64,000 bases of DNA from an uncultured Collinsella sp. (GTDB taxonomy: Bacteria > Actinomycetota > Coriobacteriia > Coriobacteriales > Coriobacteriaceae). How positions within the stretch are numbered: the stretch's first letter is position 1; each line of letters begins with the position of its first letter. The stretch covers positions 1-64,000 of the forward strand of contig URRB01000003.1 in assembly GCA_900550195.1 (NCBI GenBank), in the 5' to 3' direction. Position numbers and translations under genes: made by a program. The notes beneath the pieces were generated by a model. It saw only the letters and a program-made list of their open reading frames with translations, had not been told where the DNA came from and did not search any database. Shown here in pieces: positions 44,836 to 53,673 of this stretch.

Positions 44836-45562
44836 AATCGACCCTTGAGACGTCGATCTCGCCCGACATAAGTTTGGGGAGAAGAGCGTCACGAAGAGCA
44901 GCCAGTTTTCGGTTCTGTGTCGAATTCTGAACAATCTGTTCTCTCAATGGCTCTGCAATAGTATTAAACCTCTCGAGATCTCCTCTTGCAGGAATAGGCA
45001 CGTTCAACGCTTCCAAATCGCCTTTTCCCATATGCGCGACGGTAGTACCAGAGGCGTAGTTCTGGATGAAAGCCAACAATGGGTTCAATGCCATAAGCAA
45101 ATAACTTCTTGAAACTCCCGAATTGGCAGCGGGCTCGAAAAGGCAAACTCGCTGATTCAGTACAGCCATTTCACCCTGCCAGAGACATGGCGTGAATTCG
45201 GCATCCATTCCCGCTAAAACGTCACCAGGATGTACGAATACCCTTTTTGGATGAGCCTCATTTGTCCAATACTGCGGAGAGAAGGTGCTCAAATCACGTA
45301 TGCGGATCAGGGGATACCCTACCTTTTCCTCGTTAAACAAGGCAGACTTGAACGCTGCTCCATAAACAACATCAGCAATGTCATAAATTGACCCGAGGGT
45401 TAACTTGTTGCAGCAGAAGGAATGTTGGTACTGAACATTCATCAACTCAAGTAAATAGCCATTTAGCTGAGACCCTACGACCATTCGGATGCCATATCCC
45501 CGCGATACAAAAAACGGGGCAGCTCGCGCTCCTGCGAACCGCCCCGTATCCCCGGCCATCAC
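44807..45562 (-). CDS. Inverted, probably silent hsdS cassette with a second TRD
   Basis: A convergent open frame encoding a central spacer (QLNGYLLELMNVQYQHSF), a second TRD (LTLGSIYDIADVVYGAAF, then SALFNEEKVGYPLIRIRDL), and the C-terminal conserved helix (STQNRKLAALRDALLPKLMS, GEIDVSRVDFTQLNSHLA). About the first 27 residues derive from flanking DNA. It has no clear ribosome site, no promoter, and a terminator for the neighbouring gene lies inside its 5' part, so it is likely a silent cassette switched on by inversion between the 17-bp repeats. After inversion the reading frame would run past the repeat into about 87 extra codons, an oddity that needs explaining. Confidence 0.75.
   Translation of the reverse strand: MMAGDTGRFAGARAAPFFVSRGYGIRMVVGSQLNGYLLELMNVQYQHSFCCNKLTLGSIYDIADVVYGAAFKSALFNEEKVGYPLIRIRDLSTFSPQYWTNEAHPKRVFVHPGDVLAGMDAEFTPCLWQGEMAVLNQRVCLFEPAANSGVSRSYLLMALNPLLAFIQNYASGTTVAHMGKGDLEALNVPIPARGDLERFNTIAEPLREQIVQNSTQNRKLAALRDALLPKLMSGEIDVSRVDFTQLNSHLA
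44810..44826 (+). repeat. 17-bp hsdS inverted repeat, left copy
   Basis: AGCTAAATGGCTATTTA at the end of the expressed hsdS; its exact reverse complement is at 45452-45468. The site itself is near-palindromic (AGCTAAAT ggct ATTTAGCT). Its place inside coding sequence at a TRD boundary is typical of recombination sites in invertible hsdS loci. Confidence 0.85.
45452..45468 (-). repeat. 17-bp hsdS inverted repeat, right copy
   Basis: TAAATAGCCATTTAGCT, the exact reverse complement of the left copy. The 659-bp segment from 44810 to 45468 is the proposed invertible unit. Confidence 0.85.
45508..45547 (-). terminator. Terminator of the zinc-ribbon gene
   Basis: On the minus strand a stem formed by ACGGGGC/GCCCCGT (arms 45541-45547 and 45514-45520) is followed by TTTTTTG. 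It lies just downstream of the gene at 45590-46927. Confidence 0.8.
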
Positions 45563-45589
45563 GTTGCAGCAACAACCAGCACCGCTCCC

Positions 45590-46927
45590 CTACTTCCCAA
45601 ATAGCGCGCCCAGAAGACCGCGGCGCTTGGGCTTCTCCTCTCGGCAGGAACCCTCGACGGCGGCTGCAACCTGGCGCGGTTGCTCGCCGCCTCCACGGCG
45701 CACGATCTGGTACAGGAACGGCGATTTAACGTATTTGACCTCGATGGGCATGGCATGCACGGTGCTTTCTCCGGACAGATGCAGGCTCGGGTTGAGCGGC
45801 GCCACCATGTGCGTTTCGCGCTTGTCACTAAACACCACCGCGGCCGCGCGGCCCGTCTGGCCGTTCACGGCGATGCGCACCTGCTCGCCGTCGCGGCTGT
45901 CCGTTGCCGGACGGTCGACAAAGTACACCGGCACCATAACTAGGCCGTCCTTATGCTTGCGGGCCTTGCGCGCCCACGTGCGGATACTCTTTTTATTGAG
46001 CCCCAGTACAGCCTCGGCGTCGTTGCCCGCAACGTCGAGCGCCAACTTATCAATGACCACCTGGTCCTTGGTAGACGCATCGACTGAGACGACGCGAAAG
46101 TCACCTTCCTGCATGGCAGGGTCAAACGGCCCAACCTTGGCAAAGTCCCACGGCTCCAGAATGCCCATAAGGCGAACATCCAGATAGTTTGCCCTCGGAT
46201 ACGCCCAGTCGAGCACCTCGTAGTACACCAGGGTTTCCTTGCTCAGGCCCTTGCCCGGGAAGCTCGCCATCATGCGCAGGTCCGCCAGCGCCATGGGGAA
46301 ATAGAAAAGCATCATGTCGTTTTGGATCGCATCTTCCACGTCGTGCCCGGCAAAGGCATCCGGGTACTGGCGCACCAGCTGCAGCGCGTTGGCACGTGCC
46401 TGCTGTGGCGAGATTTCGCAGGGAATACCCTGCCCAGGTACATACTCCGCACCAACGCCCAAGGTCAGGCGCTTGCTAAACGTCCCCGGCTTGAGCAGGT
46501 CGGCAATGCCGATCTTGTTGCCGCAGGACGGGCACTCAAACACACGCTGCGTTGACTCGCCCTCAAAGGACGCTCCGCAGAAGGGGCAAGGAATGCTCAC
46601 ATGCGTGGCCTCTTGGAACTCCTGCGCCGTGCCGCGATCCTCCCACAGCAGATGTTCCAGGACCGACTGATTGCGCCAGTGTGCATTGAAGAAATACCAG
46701 TCCGGGTCCTGCGGGCGCTCGAGTTGCGACACATGCGTGAGTTTGAGCAGTCCATCCACCACCGTCAACGGCGTATGGCGAATACCCAAAGCGCTCTTGG
46801 GCTCTCCGGCGTCCGCCTGCCACGGAACCACCGTGCCGCAATAGGCGCATTCAAAGCTGCGCTTAGCCTGGTGCGAGTACATAGGGCCGCCGCAGTTTTG
46901 ACATTTAATGGCAAACATCTCGTCCAT
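45590..46927 (-). CDS. Zinc-ribbon (TFIIB-like) protein of unknown function
   Basis: A 445-residue soluble protein with two C4 zinc ribbons: IKCQNCGGPMYSHQAKRSFE then CAYCG at the N-terminus, and IPCPFCGASFEGESTQ... ECPSCG near residue 135-160. The remainder is a mixed alpha/beta region without known motifs (YVPGQGIPCEISPQQARANA, then LVYYEVLDWAYPRANYLDVR) and a short basic tail (KRRGLLGALFGK). Similar zinc-ribbon proteins in Coriobacteria and Firmicutes are annotated only by the ribbon. The start at 46927 has GGAGGA 7 nt upstream; the frame extends to 46978 without support. It is monocistronic, divergent from the CDF exporter. Confidence 0.75.
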   Translation of the reverse strand: MDEMFAIKCQNCGGPMYSHQAKRSFECAYCGTVVPWQADAGEPKSALGIRHTPLTVVDGLLKLTHVSQLERPQDPDWYFFNAHWRNQSVLEHLLWEDRGTAQEFQEATHVSIPCPFCGASFEGESTQRVFECPSCGNKIGIADLLKPGTFSKRLTLGVGAEYVPGQGIPCEISPQQARANALQLVRQYPDAFAGHDVEDAIQNDMMLFYFPMALADLRMMASFPGKGLSKETLVYYEVLDWAYPRANYLDVRLMGILEPWDFAKVGPFDPAMQEGDFRVVSVDASTKDQVVIDKLALDVAGNDAEAVLGLNKKSIRTWARKARKHKDGLVMVPVYFVDRPATDSRDGEQVRIAVNGQTGRAAAVVFSDKRETHMVAPLNPSLHLSGESTVHAMPIEVKYVKSPFLYQIVRRGGGEQPRQVAAAVEGSCREEKPKRRGLLGALFGK

Positions 46928-47145
46928 GGAAACGTCCTCCTTTGCACAGGGGCTGTCGACATTAAGTATGTCGAGCAAGCAGGCACATGCCCATACCCAT
47001 GTGGCCCAAAATGGACCACCCAGGCAGACGAGAAGGCTCGCTCGTTAGCACCGGCAGACTATTGCTGCATTTTCTGAGCATCGGCGCACGGCGCCCCCGT
47101 GCGAGCTACACTATCCCCTTAAACATGATTGTGAGGACGACCGCT

Positions 47146-48327
47146 ATGCTATTTGTAAATCGGCTGGTACATACGCTTGTTCCCGGCAGCGAGAGCGAGC
47201 CGGTCGATGCATCTTGCCGCACCAACGCGGGCTTTTCCGCAAGCCTCGTCTGCATTGGCCTCAACATCACCCTGTGCCTGGCCAAGGGCATCGCGGGTCT
47301 GCTCGCCGGCTCCGTCTCCCTCATCGCCGACGCTTTCAACAACCTCTCCGATGCCTCGAGCAACATTGTGAGCCTGCTCGGTTTCCGCCTTGCCAGCCGC
47401 CCGGCAGACGAAGGCCACCCCTATGGTCACGGCCGCTACGAGTACCTAGCCGGCCTGTTCGTCGCCGTCCTGGTTTGCGCCGTCGGCATCAACCTGATTC
47501 TCGAGTCGGTCACTAAGATCATCAAGCCCTCGCCCACCGCTTACACGTTTATTTCCCTTGCGGCACTGGCTACGTCCATGCTCGTTAAGCTCTGGATGGC
47601 AGCGTTCAACCGCACGCTGGGCAACCGCATCGATTCCGAGACGCTCATCGCCACGGCGCAGGACTCCAAAAACGACGTCATCACCTCGGGCTCGGTCTTG
47701 GTGGCGGCGCTTATTTCGCAGACGACCGGCTTTGACCTCGATGGCTGGGCAGGCCTGGGTGTGGGCATCTTCATCTGCATCAGCGGCATGGGCCTAGTGC
47801 GCGACGCCATCAGCCCATTGCTGGGGCAAGCGCCCGACCCCAAGCTCGTCCAGGCAATCCGCGATAAGATCATGTCCTATCCGCAGGTCTTGGGCACACA
47901 CGACCTGATGGTGCACGACTACGGCCCCGGTCGTCAGTTTGCCAGCGCCCACGTGGAGATGCCCGGCGAGGGCGACGCATTTGAGCACCACGAGATTTTG
48001 GACACCATCGAGCACGACATCAAGCGCCAAATGGGCATCGATATCACGCTGCACTGCGACCCCATCGCCACCACCAGCGACGACCTGCGCAGCTGGGTCA
48101 AGCGCGGCGTCATGCAGATCGATCCCGCGCTCTCCATCCACGACCTGCACGAGCACGACGGGTTCGTTTCGTTTGACCTGGTGCGTCCCGACGGCTTTGA
48201 CATATCCGACGAGGAGCTGCTGGAGCTCGTCACGCGCATCGTGCACGAGCGCCGACCCGATGCCTCATGCGTCGTCACGTTTGATTCGGGCTTCAGCTCG
48301 CCCGAGCGTCCGGCCGAGCAGCTGTAG
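47146..48327 (+). CDS. Cation diffusion facilitator (CDF) family metal exporter
   Basis: A 393-residue CDF protein exporting divalent metals (Zn, Mn, Fe or Co) by proton exchange. It has six membrane helices with the metal-site motifs SLIADAFNNLSDASSN (HxxxD-type replaced by D/N, helix 2) and ATAQDSKNDVITSG (helix 5, DxxxD), and the HPYGHGRYEYL loop typical of the MntE/FieF branch. A cytoplasmic domain of about 180 residues follows, longer than usual, with extra His-containing segments (EHHEILDTIEHDIKRQMG, IHDLHEHDGFVSF). The ATG at 47146 has GAGGA at 8 nt; earlier ATGs lack sites. Metal specificity cannot be assigned with confidence. Confidence 0.92.
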   Translation: MLFVNRLVHTLVPGSESEPVDASCRTNAGFSASLVCIGLNITLCLAKGIAGLLAGSVSLIADAFNNLSDASSNIVSLLGFRLASRPADEGHPYGHGRYEYLAGLFVAVLVCAVGINLILESVTKIIKPSPTAYTFISLAALATSMLVKLWMAAFNRTLGNRIDSETLIATAQDSKNDVITSGSVLVAALISQTTGFDLDGWAGLGVGIFICISGMGLVRDAISPLLGQAPDPKLVQAIRDKIMSYPQVLGTHDLMVHDYGPGRQFASAHVEMPGEGDAFEHHEILDTIEHDIKRQMGIDITLHCDPIATTSDDLRSWVKRGVMQIDPALSIHDLHEHDGFVSFDLVRPDGFDISDEELLELVTRIVHERRPDASCVVTFDSGFSSPERPAEQL

Positions 48328-48345
48328 CCCCGCTCCGCTCGTCCG

Positions 48346-49335
48346 CTAGTTTCCCTGCGCGCCCGAGATGCCGTTTTGCAGGGCGTTCCAGGCATCCGTC
48401 GCCATGCCGCCCAAGTTCTGCGCGGTATCGCCCAGGTTCTGAGCGGTGTCGCCCAGCTCCTGCGCCTTGTCTCCCAACTCCTGCGCCTTGTTGCTCAAGT
48501 CCTCCAGCGTATTGGAGCTCGAGCTGTCGGTACCGCTTTGGCCGTCGGACGAGTTGCCCGAACTGTTCTTGTGCGTGAGTTGAATTTCGAGGTTGCCGTT
48601 GTCGTTATAGTAGGCAGAAGTAACGACCCAGTTGGCATCGACGACGGGCGTTGAGCCATCATCAGTCAGGACCACGGCATTCGAAAGATCGGCGCCGCGC
48701 GACTTGAGGATCTTCTTGGCGTTGGACCAGTACTGCCCCGGGATATCACTCAAATCGACGGTGCTAGACGAGGCGGACTCGGTTTGCTCGGCAGTGGTAT
48801 CGGCCGTTGAACTCCCTCGCTTGTTGAGCATGCCCGACACGATGGCAAACACAACCGACAGCGCAAAGAAGATCGCCAGCACGATGAGGATCTTCTTAAT
48901 CACGCTCGACGAACGCGACGGCGTCTCTTCCTCGTCCTCGCCATATTGCGGAATCGACTTGGGGTACTCGCGATACGGCTCGCGCGACTCGTAGCGAGGC
49001 TGCGCCGTGCGAGGCATATACGTCGTCTGCTGAGGCTGCGGAATGGGATTCTGCGGCAGGTCATCATAGGGATTCGGCGTCGAGGCGGCATAAGAATCCT
49101 GCGGCGCGTAATCAAACGGGTCTGCCGCCGCGTTGCCATAGGGGCTTTGCAAAGATGCAGCGTAAGGGTCCTGCGCCGCGTCGCCATAGCCCATAACTCG
49201 TGTGGGCTCGGCAGAAGGCTGCGTCGCGGCGGGGTCGACATAACCGGGGTTGGGAACAACGCGGGTCGCATCGGCGCTATCGCCAGCCTGCGCGGAACCG
49301 CACCCGCCCATCACGGTTGTCTTGTCCTGATCCAT
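48346..49335 (-). CDS. Single-pass membrane protein with Pro/Gln/Tyr-rich cytoplasmic region
   Basis: The 329-residue protein has a long, disordered N-terminal region rich in Pro, Gln, Ala, Tyr and Asp (PYAASLQSPYGN, NPYDDLPQNPIPQPQQ), one membrane helix (KKILIVLAIFFALSVVFAIV, about 147-166), then an extracytoplasmic part with a small domain (DLSDIPGQYWSNAKKILKSR to about 255) and a seven-residue repeat (AQELGDK, AQELGDT, AQNLGDT, AQNLGGM) likely to form a helix. The layout recalls actinobacterial envelope proteins with a PASTA- or DUF-type tail, but no family is recognised. It is convergent with the CDF gene, 18 nt from its stop. The ATG has AGGAAT upstream. Confidence 0.75.
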   Translation of the reverse strand: MDQDKTTVMGGCGSAQAGDSADATRVVPNPGYVDPAATQPSAEPTRVMGYGDAAQDPYAASLQSPYGNAAADPFDYAPQDSYAASTPNPYDDLPQNPIPQPQQTTYMPRTAQPRYESREPYREYPKSIPQYGEDEEETPSRSSSVIKKILIVLAIFFALSVVFAIVSGMLNKRGSSTADTTAEQTESASSSTVDLSDIPGQYWSNAKKILKSRGADLSNAVVLTDDGSTPVVDANWVVTSAYYNDNGNLEIQLTHKNSSGNSSDGQSGTDSSSSNTLEDLSNKAQELGDKAQELGDTAQNLGDTAQNLGGMATDAWNALQNGISGAQGN

Positions 49336-49453
49336 GCAACGATTCCTTTCCGTCGCCTGTAAGCATCAAGTTATCCATGCATTCTACCAGCGCAAAAGCC
49401 TATGATGGGCAGAGTCCGTCGGTATCTACAAGACATGCGCGGGCCTAAGGATC

Positions 49454-49492
49454 AAAAAGCCCCGCCGGGCCTTGGTAGGCGCGACGGGGCGG
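49454..49492 (-). terminator. Terminator after fhs
   Basis: On the minus strand a GC stem (GCCCCGTCGCGCC paired with GGCCCGGCGGGGC) is followed by TTTTTGAT. It lies 24 nt beyond the fhs stop. Confidence 0.85.
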
Positions 49493-49515
49493 GCAAGCGG
49501 CTATGAGCAGCGAGC

Positions 49516-51183
49516 TTAGAACAGGCCGGTGATGTTGCCGTCGTTGTCGACGTCGATGTTCTCGGCCGCAGGGACCTTGGGCAGGCCCGGCATGGTCAGA
49601 ACACTGCCAGTCAGTGCGACCACAAAGTGGGCGCCGGCGGAAACCTTGAGCTCACGCACCGTGATGCGGAAGTTCTCGGGAGCGCCCAGGGCCTTGGCGT
49701 TGTCGCTAAAGCTGTACTGCGTCTTGGCGACGCACACCGGCAGGTTGCCAAAGCCATTCTCGCGCAGCTCGGCGAGCTGGCGCTTGGCGGCCGGCGTAAA
49801 GTCAACGCCGTCGGCGCGGTAGACCTTGGTGGCAACGGCCTCGAGGGCATCAGCGACATCAGCGCCGTCCTCATAGGCAAACTTGAGCTCGCTCGGCTGC
49901 TCAATCAGACGCATGACCTCATCGGCAAGCTCGAGCGCGCCCTCGCCGCCCTTGGCCCAGACCTCGGAAAGCTTAACGTTGACGCCGAGCTTCTGGCACT
50001 CGGACTCAATGAGCGCGAGCTCGGCCTCGGTGTCCGTCGGGAAGCGGTTGATGGCGACCACGCAGGGCAGACCATATACGTTCTGGATGTTGTCGACGTG
50101 ACGCAGCAGGTTGGGCATGCCAGCCTTGAGTGCCTCGAGGTTCTCCTCGTTGAGATCGGCCTTGGCGACGCCACCGTTGTACTTCAACGCGCGAGCGGTG
50201 GCGACGACCACGACGGCGTTGGGACGAACGCCCGTCATGCGGCACTTGATGTCCAGGAATTTCTCGGCACCCAGGTCGGCACCAAAGCCCGCCTCGGTAA
50301 TGGCGACATCGCCAAAACGCATAGCCATACGCGTGGCCATGATGGAGTTGCAGCCGTGGGCGATATTGGCGAAGGGACCGCCGTGGACAAACGCGGGCGT
50401 GCCCTCGAGCGTCTGCACCAGATTGGGCTTGAGCGCATCCTTGAGCAGTGCGGCCATAGCTCCCTGGGCCTTAAGGTCGCGGGCACGGACGGGCTCACCG
50501 GCAAAGCTATAGCCGACGACGATCTCGCCCAGGCGCTCCTTGAGGTCGTTAATGCTCGTAGACAGGCACAGGATTGCCATGACCTCGGAGGCGACGGTGA
50601 TATCGAAGCCGTCCTCGCGCGGCACGCCCTGGGCCTTACCGCCAATGCCATCGATAACATGGCGCAGCTGACGGTCGTTCATGTCGACGACGCGCTTCCA
50701 GGTGATGCGCTTAACGTCAATACCGAGCTGATTGCCCTGCTGGATGTGGTTATCGAGCATGGCGGCCAGCAGGTTGTTGGCAGCACCGATGGCATGGAAG
50801 TCGCCGGTAAAGTGCAGGTTGATGTCCTCCATGGGAATGACCTGGGCCCAACCGCCGCCAGCGGCACCGCCCTTGACGCCAAAGACGGGACCGAGCGAAG
50901 GCTCACGCAGGGCCACGGCGCTCTTGATACCGCGACGACGCAGGCCATCGGCCAGACCGATGGTCGTGGTGGTCTTGCCCTCGCCCGCGGGCGTTGGGTT
51001 GATAGCGGTCACGAGGACGAGCTTGGCCTGGTGATCAGTCGGCTCGTTGAGCAGTGAATAGTCGACCTTAGCCTTGTCGAAGCCGTACGGAATAAGGTGC
51101 TTAACGTCGACGCCGGCGTTCTTGGCCACCTCGGTAATAGGCAGCGGCGTGACAGAACGTGCGATTTCGATGTCAGTAGGCAT
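49516..51183 (-). CDS. fhs: Formate-tetrahydrofolate ligase
   Basis: ATP-dependent ligation of formate to THF, giving 10-formyl-THF. The 555-residue protein matches the family in length and motifs: TAINPTPAGEGKTTTTIGLA (P-loop, about residue 55), REPSLGPVFGVKGGAAGGGW (about 85-104), HFTGDFHAIGAANNLLAA, and the C-terminal ALTGSVLTMPGLPKVPAAEN. The ATG at 51183 has AAAGGA upstream; the frame opens earlier at 51258 without a site. It is monocistronic with a strong terminator. It supplies the formyl-THF pool that FolD and FchA (27-28.5 kb) interconvert. Confidence 0.97.
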   Translation of the reverse strand: MPTDIEIARSVTPLPITEVAKNAGVDVKHLIPYGFDKAKVDYSLLNEPTDHQAKLVLVTAINPTPAGEGKTTTTIGLADGLRRRGIKSAVALREPSLGPVFGVKGGAAGGGWAQVIPMEDINLHFTGDFHAIGAANNLLAAMLDNHIQQGNQLGIDVKRITWKRVVDMNDRQLRHVIDGIGGKAQGVPREDGFDITVASEVMAILCLSTSINDLKERLGEIVVGYSFAGEPVRARDLKAQGAMAALLKDALKPNLVQTLEGTPAFVHGGPFANIAHGCNSIMATRMAMRFGDVAITEAGFGADLGAEKFLDIKCRMTGVRPNAVVVVATARALKYNGGVAKADLNEENLEALKAGMPNLLRHVDNIQNVYGLPCVVAINRFPTDTEAELALIESECQKLGVNVKLSEVWAKGGEGALELADEVMRLIEQPSELKFAYEDGADVADALEAVATKVYRADGVDFTPAAKRQLAELRENGFGNLPVCVAKTQYSFSDNAKALGAPENFRITVRELKVSAGAHFVVALTGSVLTMPGLPKVPAAENIDVDNDGNITGLF

Positions 51184-51327
51184 GGGCGGTCCTTTCGTTA
51201 CCGAATGAGAAAAAGACCAATTCAGCATAGCACGGGCGCGCAATAGTAAAACGCCCATAACCGATGAACGGCGATATGTTTACCCGATGCCCAGCGATAG
51301 TCCAACAGCCCGCCAAAACAAAACGCC

Positions 51328-52395
51328 CTAAACGGTAGGTTCAATCCCCAGGTGCTCAAAGGTGCGGAGGGTTGCCTGACGGCCCTGCGGCGTACGAATC
51401 ATCAATCCGCACTGCAGCAAATAGGGCTCATAGACATCCTCGAGCGTGCCCGGGTCCTCGCCCACCGCGCTGGCAAGGGTCGTAAGCCCCACGGCGCGAC
51501 CGGAGAACGTCTTGGCGAGCGTCTCCAAAATGCGAATATCCATCCAGTCCAGACCGAGCTCGTCGATCTCGAAGAACTCGAGCGCCTGGCGACAGATATC
51601 GAGCTCGATGGGGCCGTTGCCGCGCACCTGTGCGTAATCGCGCACGCGCTTGAGCAGACGGTTGGCAAGACGTGGCGTGCCGCGCGAACGCGAGCCGATC
51701 TCGAGTGCACTGGGATGGTCGATCGTCACGCCCAGGATAGTCGCCGAGCGCGTCACAATCTGCGCGAGCTCCTCGACCGTGTAGTAATCCAGGCGATATG
51801 AAATGCCAAAGCGGTCGCGCAACGGGCCGGTCAACATGCCTGAGCGGGTCGTTGCCGCCACCAGCGTAAACTTGGGGATATCCAGGCGAATCGAGCGCGC
51901 CGCCGGACCCTTGCCAATCACGATATCGAGGGCAAAGTCCTCCATCGCGGGGTACAGGACCTCCTCGACCGAACGGTTGAGGCGGTGGATCTCGTCGATA
52001 AACAGCACATCGCCCGGCTGCAAGTTAGTAAGGATGGCCGCCAGGTCGCCCGTGCGCGCGATGGCAGGGCCACTCGTGGTCTTGATCTGAGCGCCCAGCT
52101 CGTTGGCGATAACGGTGGCCAGCGTGGTCTTGCCCAGGCCCGGAGGACCCGAGAAGATCACGTGGTCGAGCGTCTCGCCACGGCTCTGCGCCGCTTCGAT
52201 CAACACGCGCAGGCTCTGCTTGATGTGCTCCTGGCCGCAGTAATCGTCCAGGCGCTGAGGGCGCAAAGTGCGGTCGACATCGAGATCCTCGGCCGTCAGC
52301 TCCGAGCCCACCATGCGCTCGCCGTGCGCCATGGATGCCGCCGGCGAGTTACCGGGCGTCGCCCACAAGTCCTGAGAGTCATCGGCTTCCCACAT
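51328..52395 (-). CDS. ruvB: Holliday junction branch-migration helicase RuvB
   Basis: The hexameric AAA+ motor that drives branch migration with RuvA. 355 residues from the ATG at 52395. The expected features are LRPQRLDDYCGQEHIKQSLR, Walker A SGPPGLGKTTLATVIANE, Walker B LFIDEIHRLNRSVEE, sensor VAATTRSGMLTGPLRDRFG with the arginine finger region, and the C-terminal winged-helix with GLTTLASAVGEDPGTLEDVY. Its start overlaps the ruvA stop (TGATG), so translation is coupled. The order is ruvC-ruvA-ruvB, read on the minus strand. Confidence 0.97.
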   Translation of the reverse strand: MWEADDSQDLWATPGNSPAASMAHGERMVGSELTAEDLDVDRTLRPQRLDDYCGQEHIKQSLRVLIEAAQSRGETLDHVIFSGPPGLGKTTLATVIANELGAQIKTTSGPAIARTGDLAAILTNLQPGDVLFIDEIHRLNRSVEEVLYPAMEDFALDIVIGKGPAARSIRLDIPKFTLVAATTRSGMLTGPLRDRFGISYRLDYYTVEELAQIVTRSATILGVTIDHPSALEIGSRSRGTPRLANRLLKRVRDYAQVRGNGPIELDICRQALEFFEIDELGLDWMDIRILETLAKTFSGRAVGLTTLASAVGEDPGTLEDVYEPYLLQCGLMIRTPQGRQATLRTFEHLGIEPTV

Positions 52396-53015
52396 CACGC
52401 ATCCATTCCGAGTCGCTTAAGCGCCGCGCCGAGCAGATCCTCGACACGCATATTCTGCCCATCATACCCGCTCAGGGCAACATCGGTCTCCTGCGGGCTA
52501 AAGCCCATGGAAAGGAGCGCCGCACGGGCATCATCAATCGCCGAAGGAGCGGCGGCGGGAACCGGCATCGCAACCTGGCCGGGAATCACGTCGACCGGCA
52601 CAAAGCCCTTATCCTTGGCAAAGGTGCTCTTGAGTTCCAGGATCAGGCGCTGAGCTGTCTTTTTGCCCACACCGGGTACCTTGGACATGCCCTTGTCGTC
52701 CTCGGCCATCACCAGCGAATACAGCTGCCCCACGGTATAGGTGGAAAGCACGGCGAGCGCCAAGCGCGGGCCAACGCCCGAGACGGACACGAGCCGGTCG
52801 AACATCGTGCGCTCATCCTTTGAGGAAAAACCGAAAAGTGTCATGGCGTCCTCGCGCACCTGCATACGCGTGTAGAGGCGGACCTCGCCGCCGGGCGTCG
52901 GCAACGTGGCCGCAGTGCTGCCCGAGATGCCGAGCTCAAAGCCAACGCCCGACACATCGACGACAGCAGAACTCATCGTGGACTCGACAAGCGTTCCGTG
53001 GAGCTGGGAAATCAT
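52395..53015 (-). CDS. ruvA: Holliday junction-binding protein RuvA
   Basis: Binds four-way junctions and loads RuvB. 206 residues: N-terminal OB fold (MISQLHGTLVESTMSSAVVD), a central double helix-hairpin-helix (LVSVSGVGPRLALAVLS and MSKVPGVGKKTAQRLILELK), a flexible Ala/Pro linker, and the C-terminal RuvB-binding domain III (ALLSMGFSPQETDVALSGYD). The frame is open for another 480 nt upstream, but that is the shadow of ruvC. The true ATG at 53015 overlaps the ruvC stop by one base and the ruvB ATG overlaps the ruvA stop. Confidence 0.96.
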   Translation of the reverse strand: MISQLHGTLVESTMSSAVVDVSGVGFELGISGSTAATLPTPGGEVRLYTRMQVREDAMTLFGFSSKDERTMFDRLVSVSGVGPRLALAVLSTYTVGQLYSLVMAEDDKGMSKVPGVGKKTAQRLILELKSTFAKDKGFVPVDVIPGQVAMPVPAAAPSAIDDARAALLSMGFSPQETDVALSGYDGQNMRVEDLLGAALKRLGMDA

Positions 53016-53536
53016 CAGTATCCGGTTCCTCTCTGTTGATAGAACTCGCCACCGGTGAGGGCGCGGGTGCGGCTGAGGTTTACGTGGCATATGGCGCAAG
53101 CCAGGGCATCGGCGGCATGGTCGGGATGCGGGTCGTGGTCGAGCTGCGTGAGCGTGCGTACCATGTAGGCGACCTGCCGCTTGTCCGCGGCGCCGGTGCC
53201 CACCACAGCCTGTTTGATCTGCATGGGCGTGTACTCGCCAATCTCGAGCGCGCACTCCGAAAGCGCCACGAGCGCAGCACCGCGGGCATGCGCCGTGGGG
53301 ATGGCCGAACGAACGTTGGCGCCAAAGTAGATGCTCTCGACAGCAGCCGTGTCGGGTCGATAACGCTCGACGACATCCTTGAGGTCGCGGGCGATATGCG
53401 ACAGGCGCACCGCGAGCGGACTTCCGGCACTGGTCTCGATGCAGCCATAGGCACGGCAGCGAACCTCGCCACGCCGCTCCTCGATAATTCCCCAACCCGT
53501 ATGAGCCAAACCGGGGTCAATGCCCAAGATAACCAA
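53015..53536 (-). CDS. ruvC: Holliday junction resolvase RuvC
   Basis: An endonuclease that cuts junctions symmetrically. The expected RNase-H-fold acidic residues are visible: GIDPGLAHTGWG (first Asp, residue 6), AAVESIYFG (Glu, about 67) and HDPHPDHAADALACAI (the final Asp pair). The best start is a TTG at 53536 with GGAGG 5 nt upstream, giving 173 residues and the standard MVILGIDPG N-terminus; the ATG at 53563 would add nine non-homologous residues. First gene of the ruvCAB operon; the TGATG overlap couples it to ruvA. Confidence 0.95.
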   Translation of the reverse strand: MVILGIDPGLAHTGWGIIEERRGEVRCRAYGCIETSAGSPLAVRLSHIARDLKDVVERYRPDTAAVESIYFGANVRSAIPTAHARGAALVALSECALEIGEYTPMQIKQAVVGTGAADKRQVAYMVRTLTQLDHDPHPDHAADALACAICHVNLSRTRALTGGEFYQQRGTGY

Positions 53537-53673
53537 GCCAACCTCCCCTCGCCACAAGCACAACGCAAGACAAGGCCCCGCGCATCATTCACGAACGTCT
53601 GTTCTAGAATAACACAACGGGGCCAAGATGCTCAGTTGAAGTGTCGGGGTTGGAAGCGAATCCTATCCCATAG

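Noticed and set aside
45388..45729. 113-codon plus-strand frame
   Set aside because: Spans a terminator and two antisense genes; relevant only as the tail that a flipped hsdS would acquire.
53016..53495. Long N-terminal extension of ruvA
   Set aside because: It runs through ruvC in another frame; RuvA homology begins at MISQLHG (53015).
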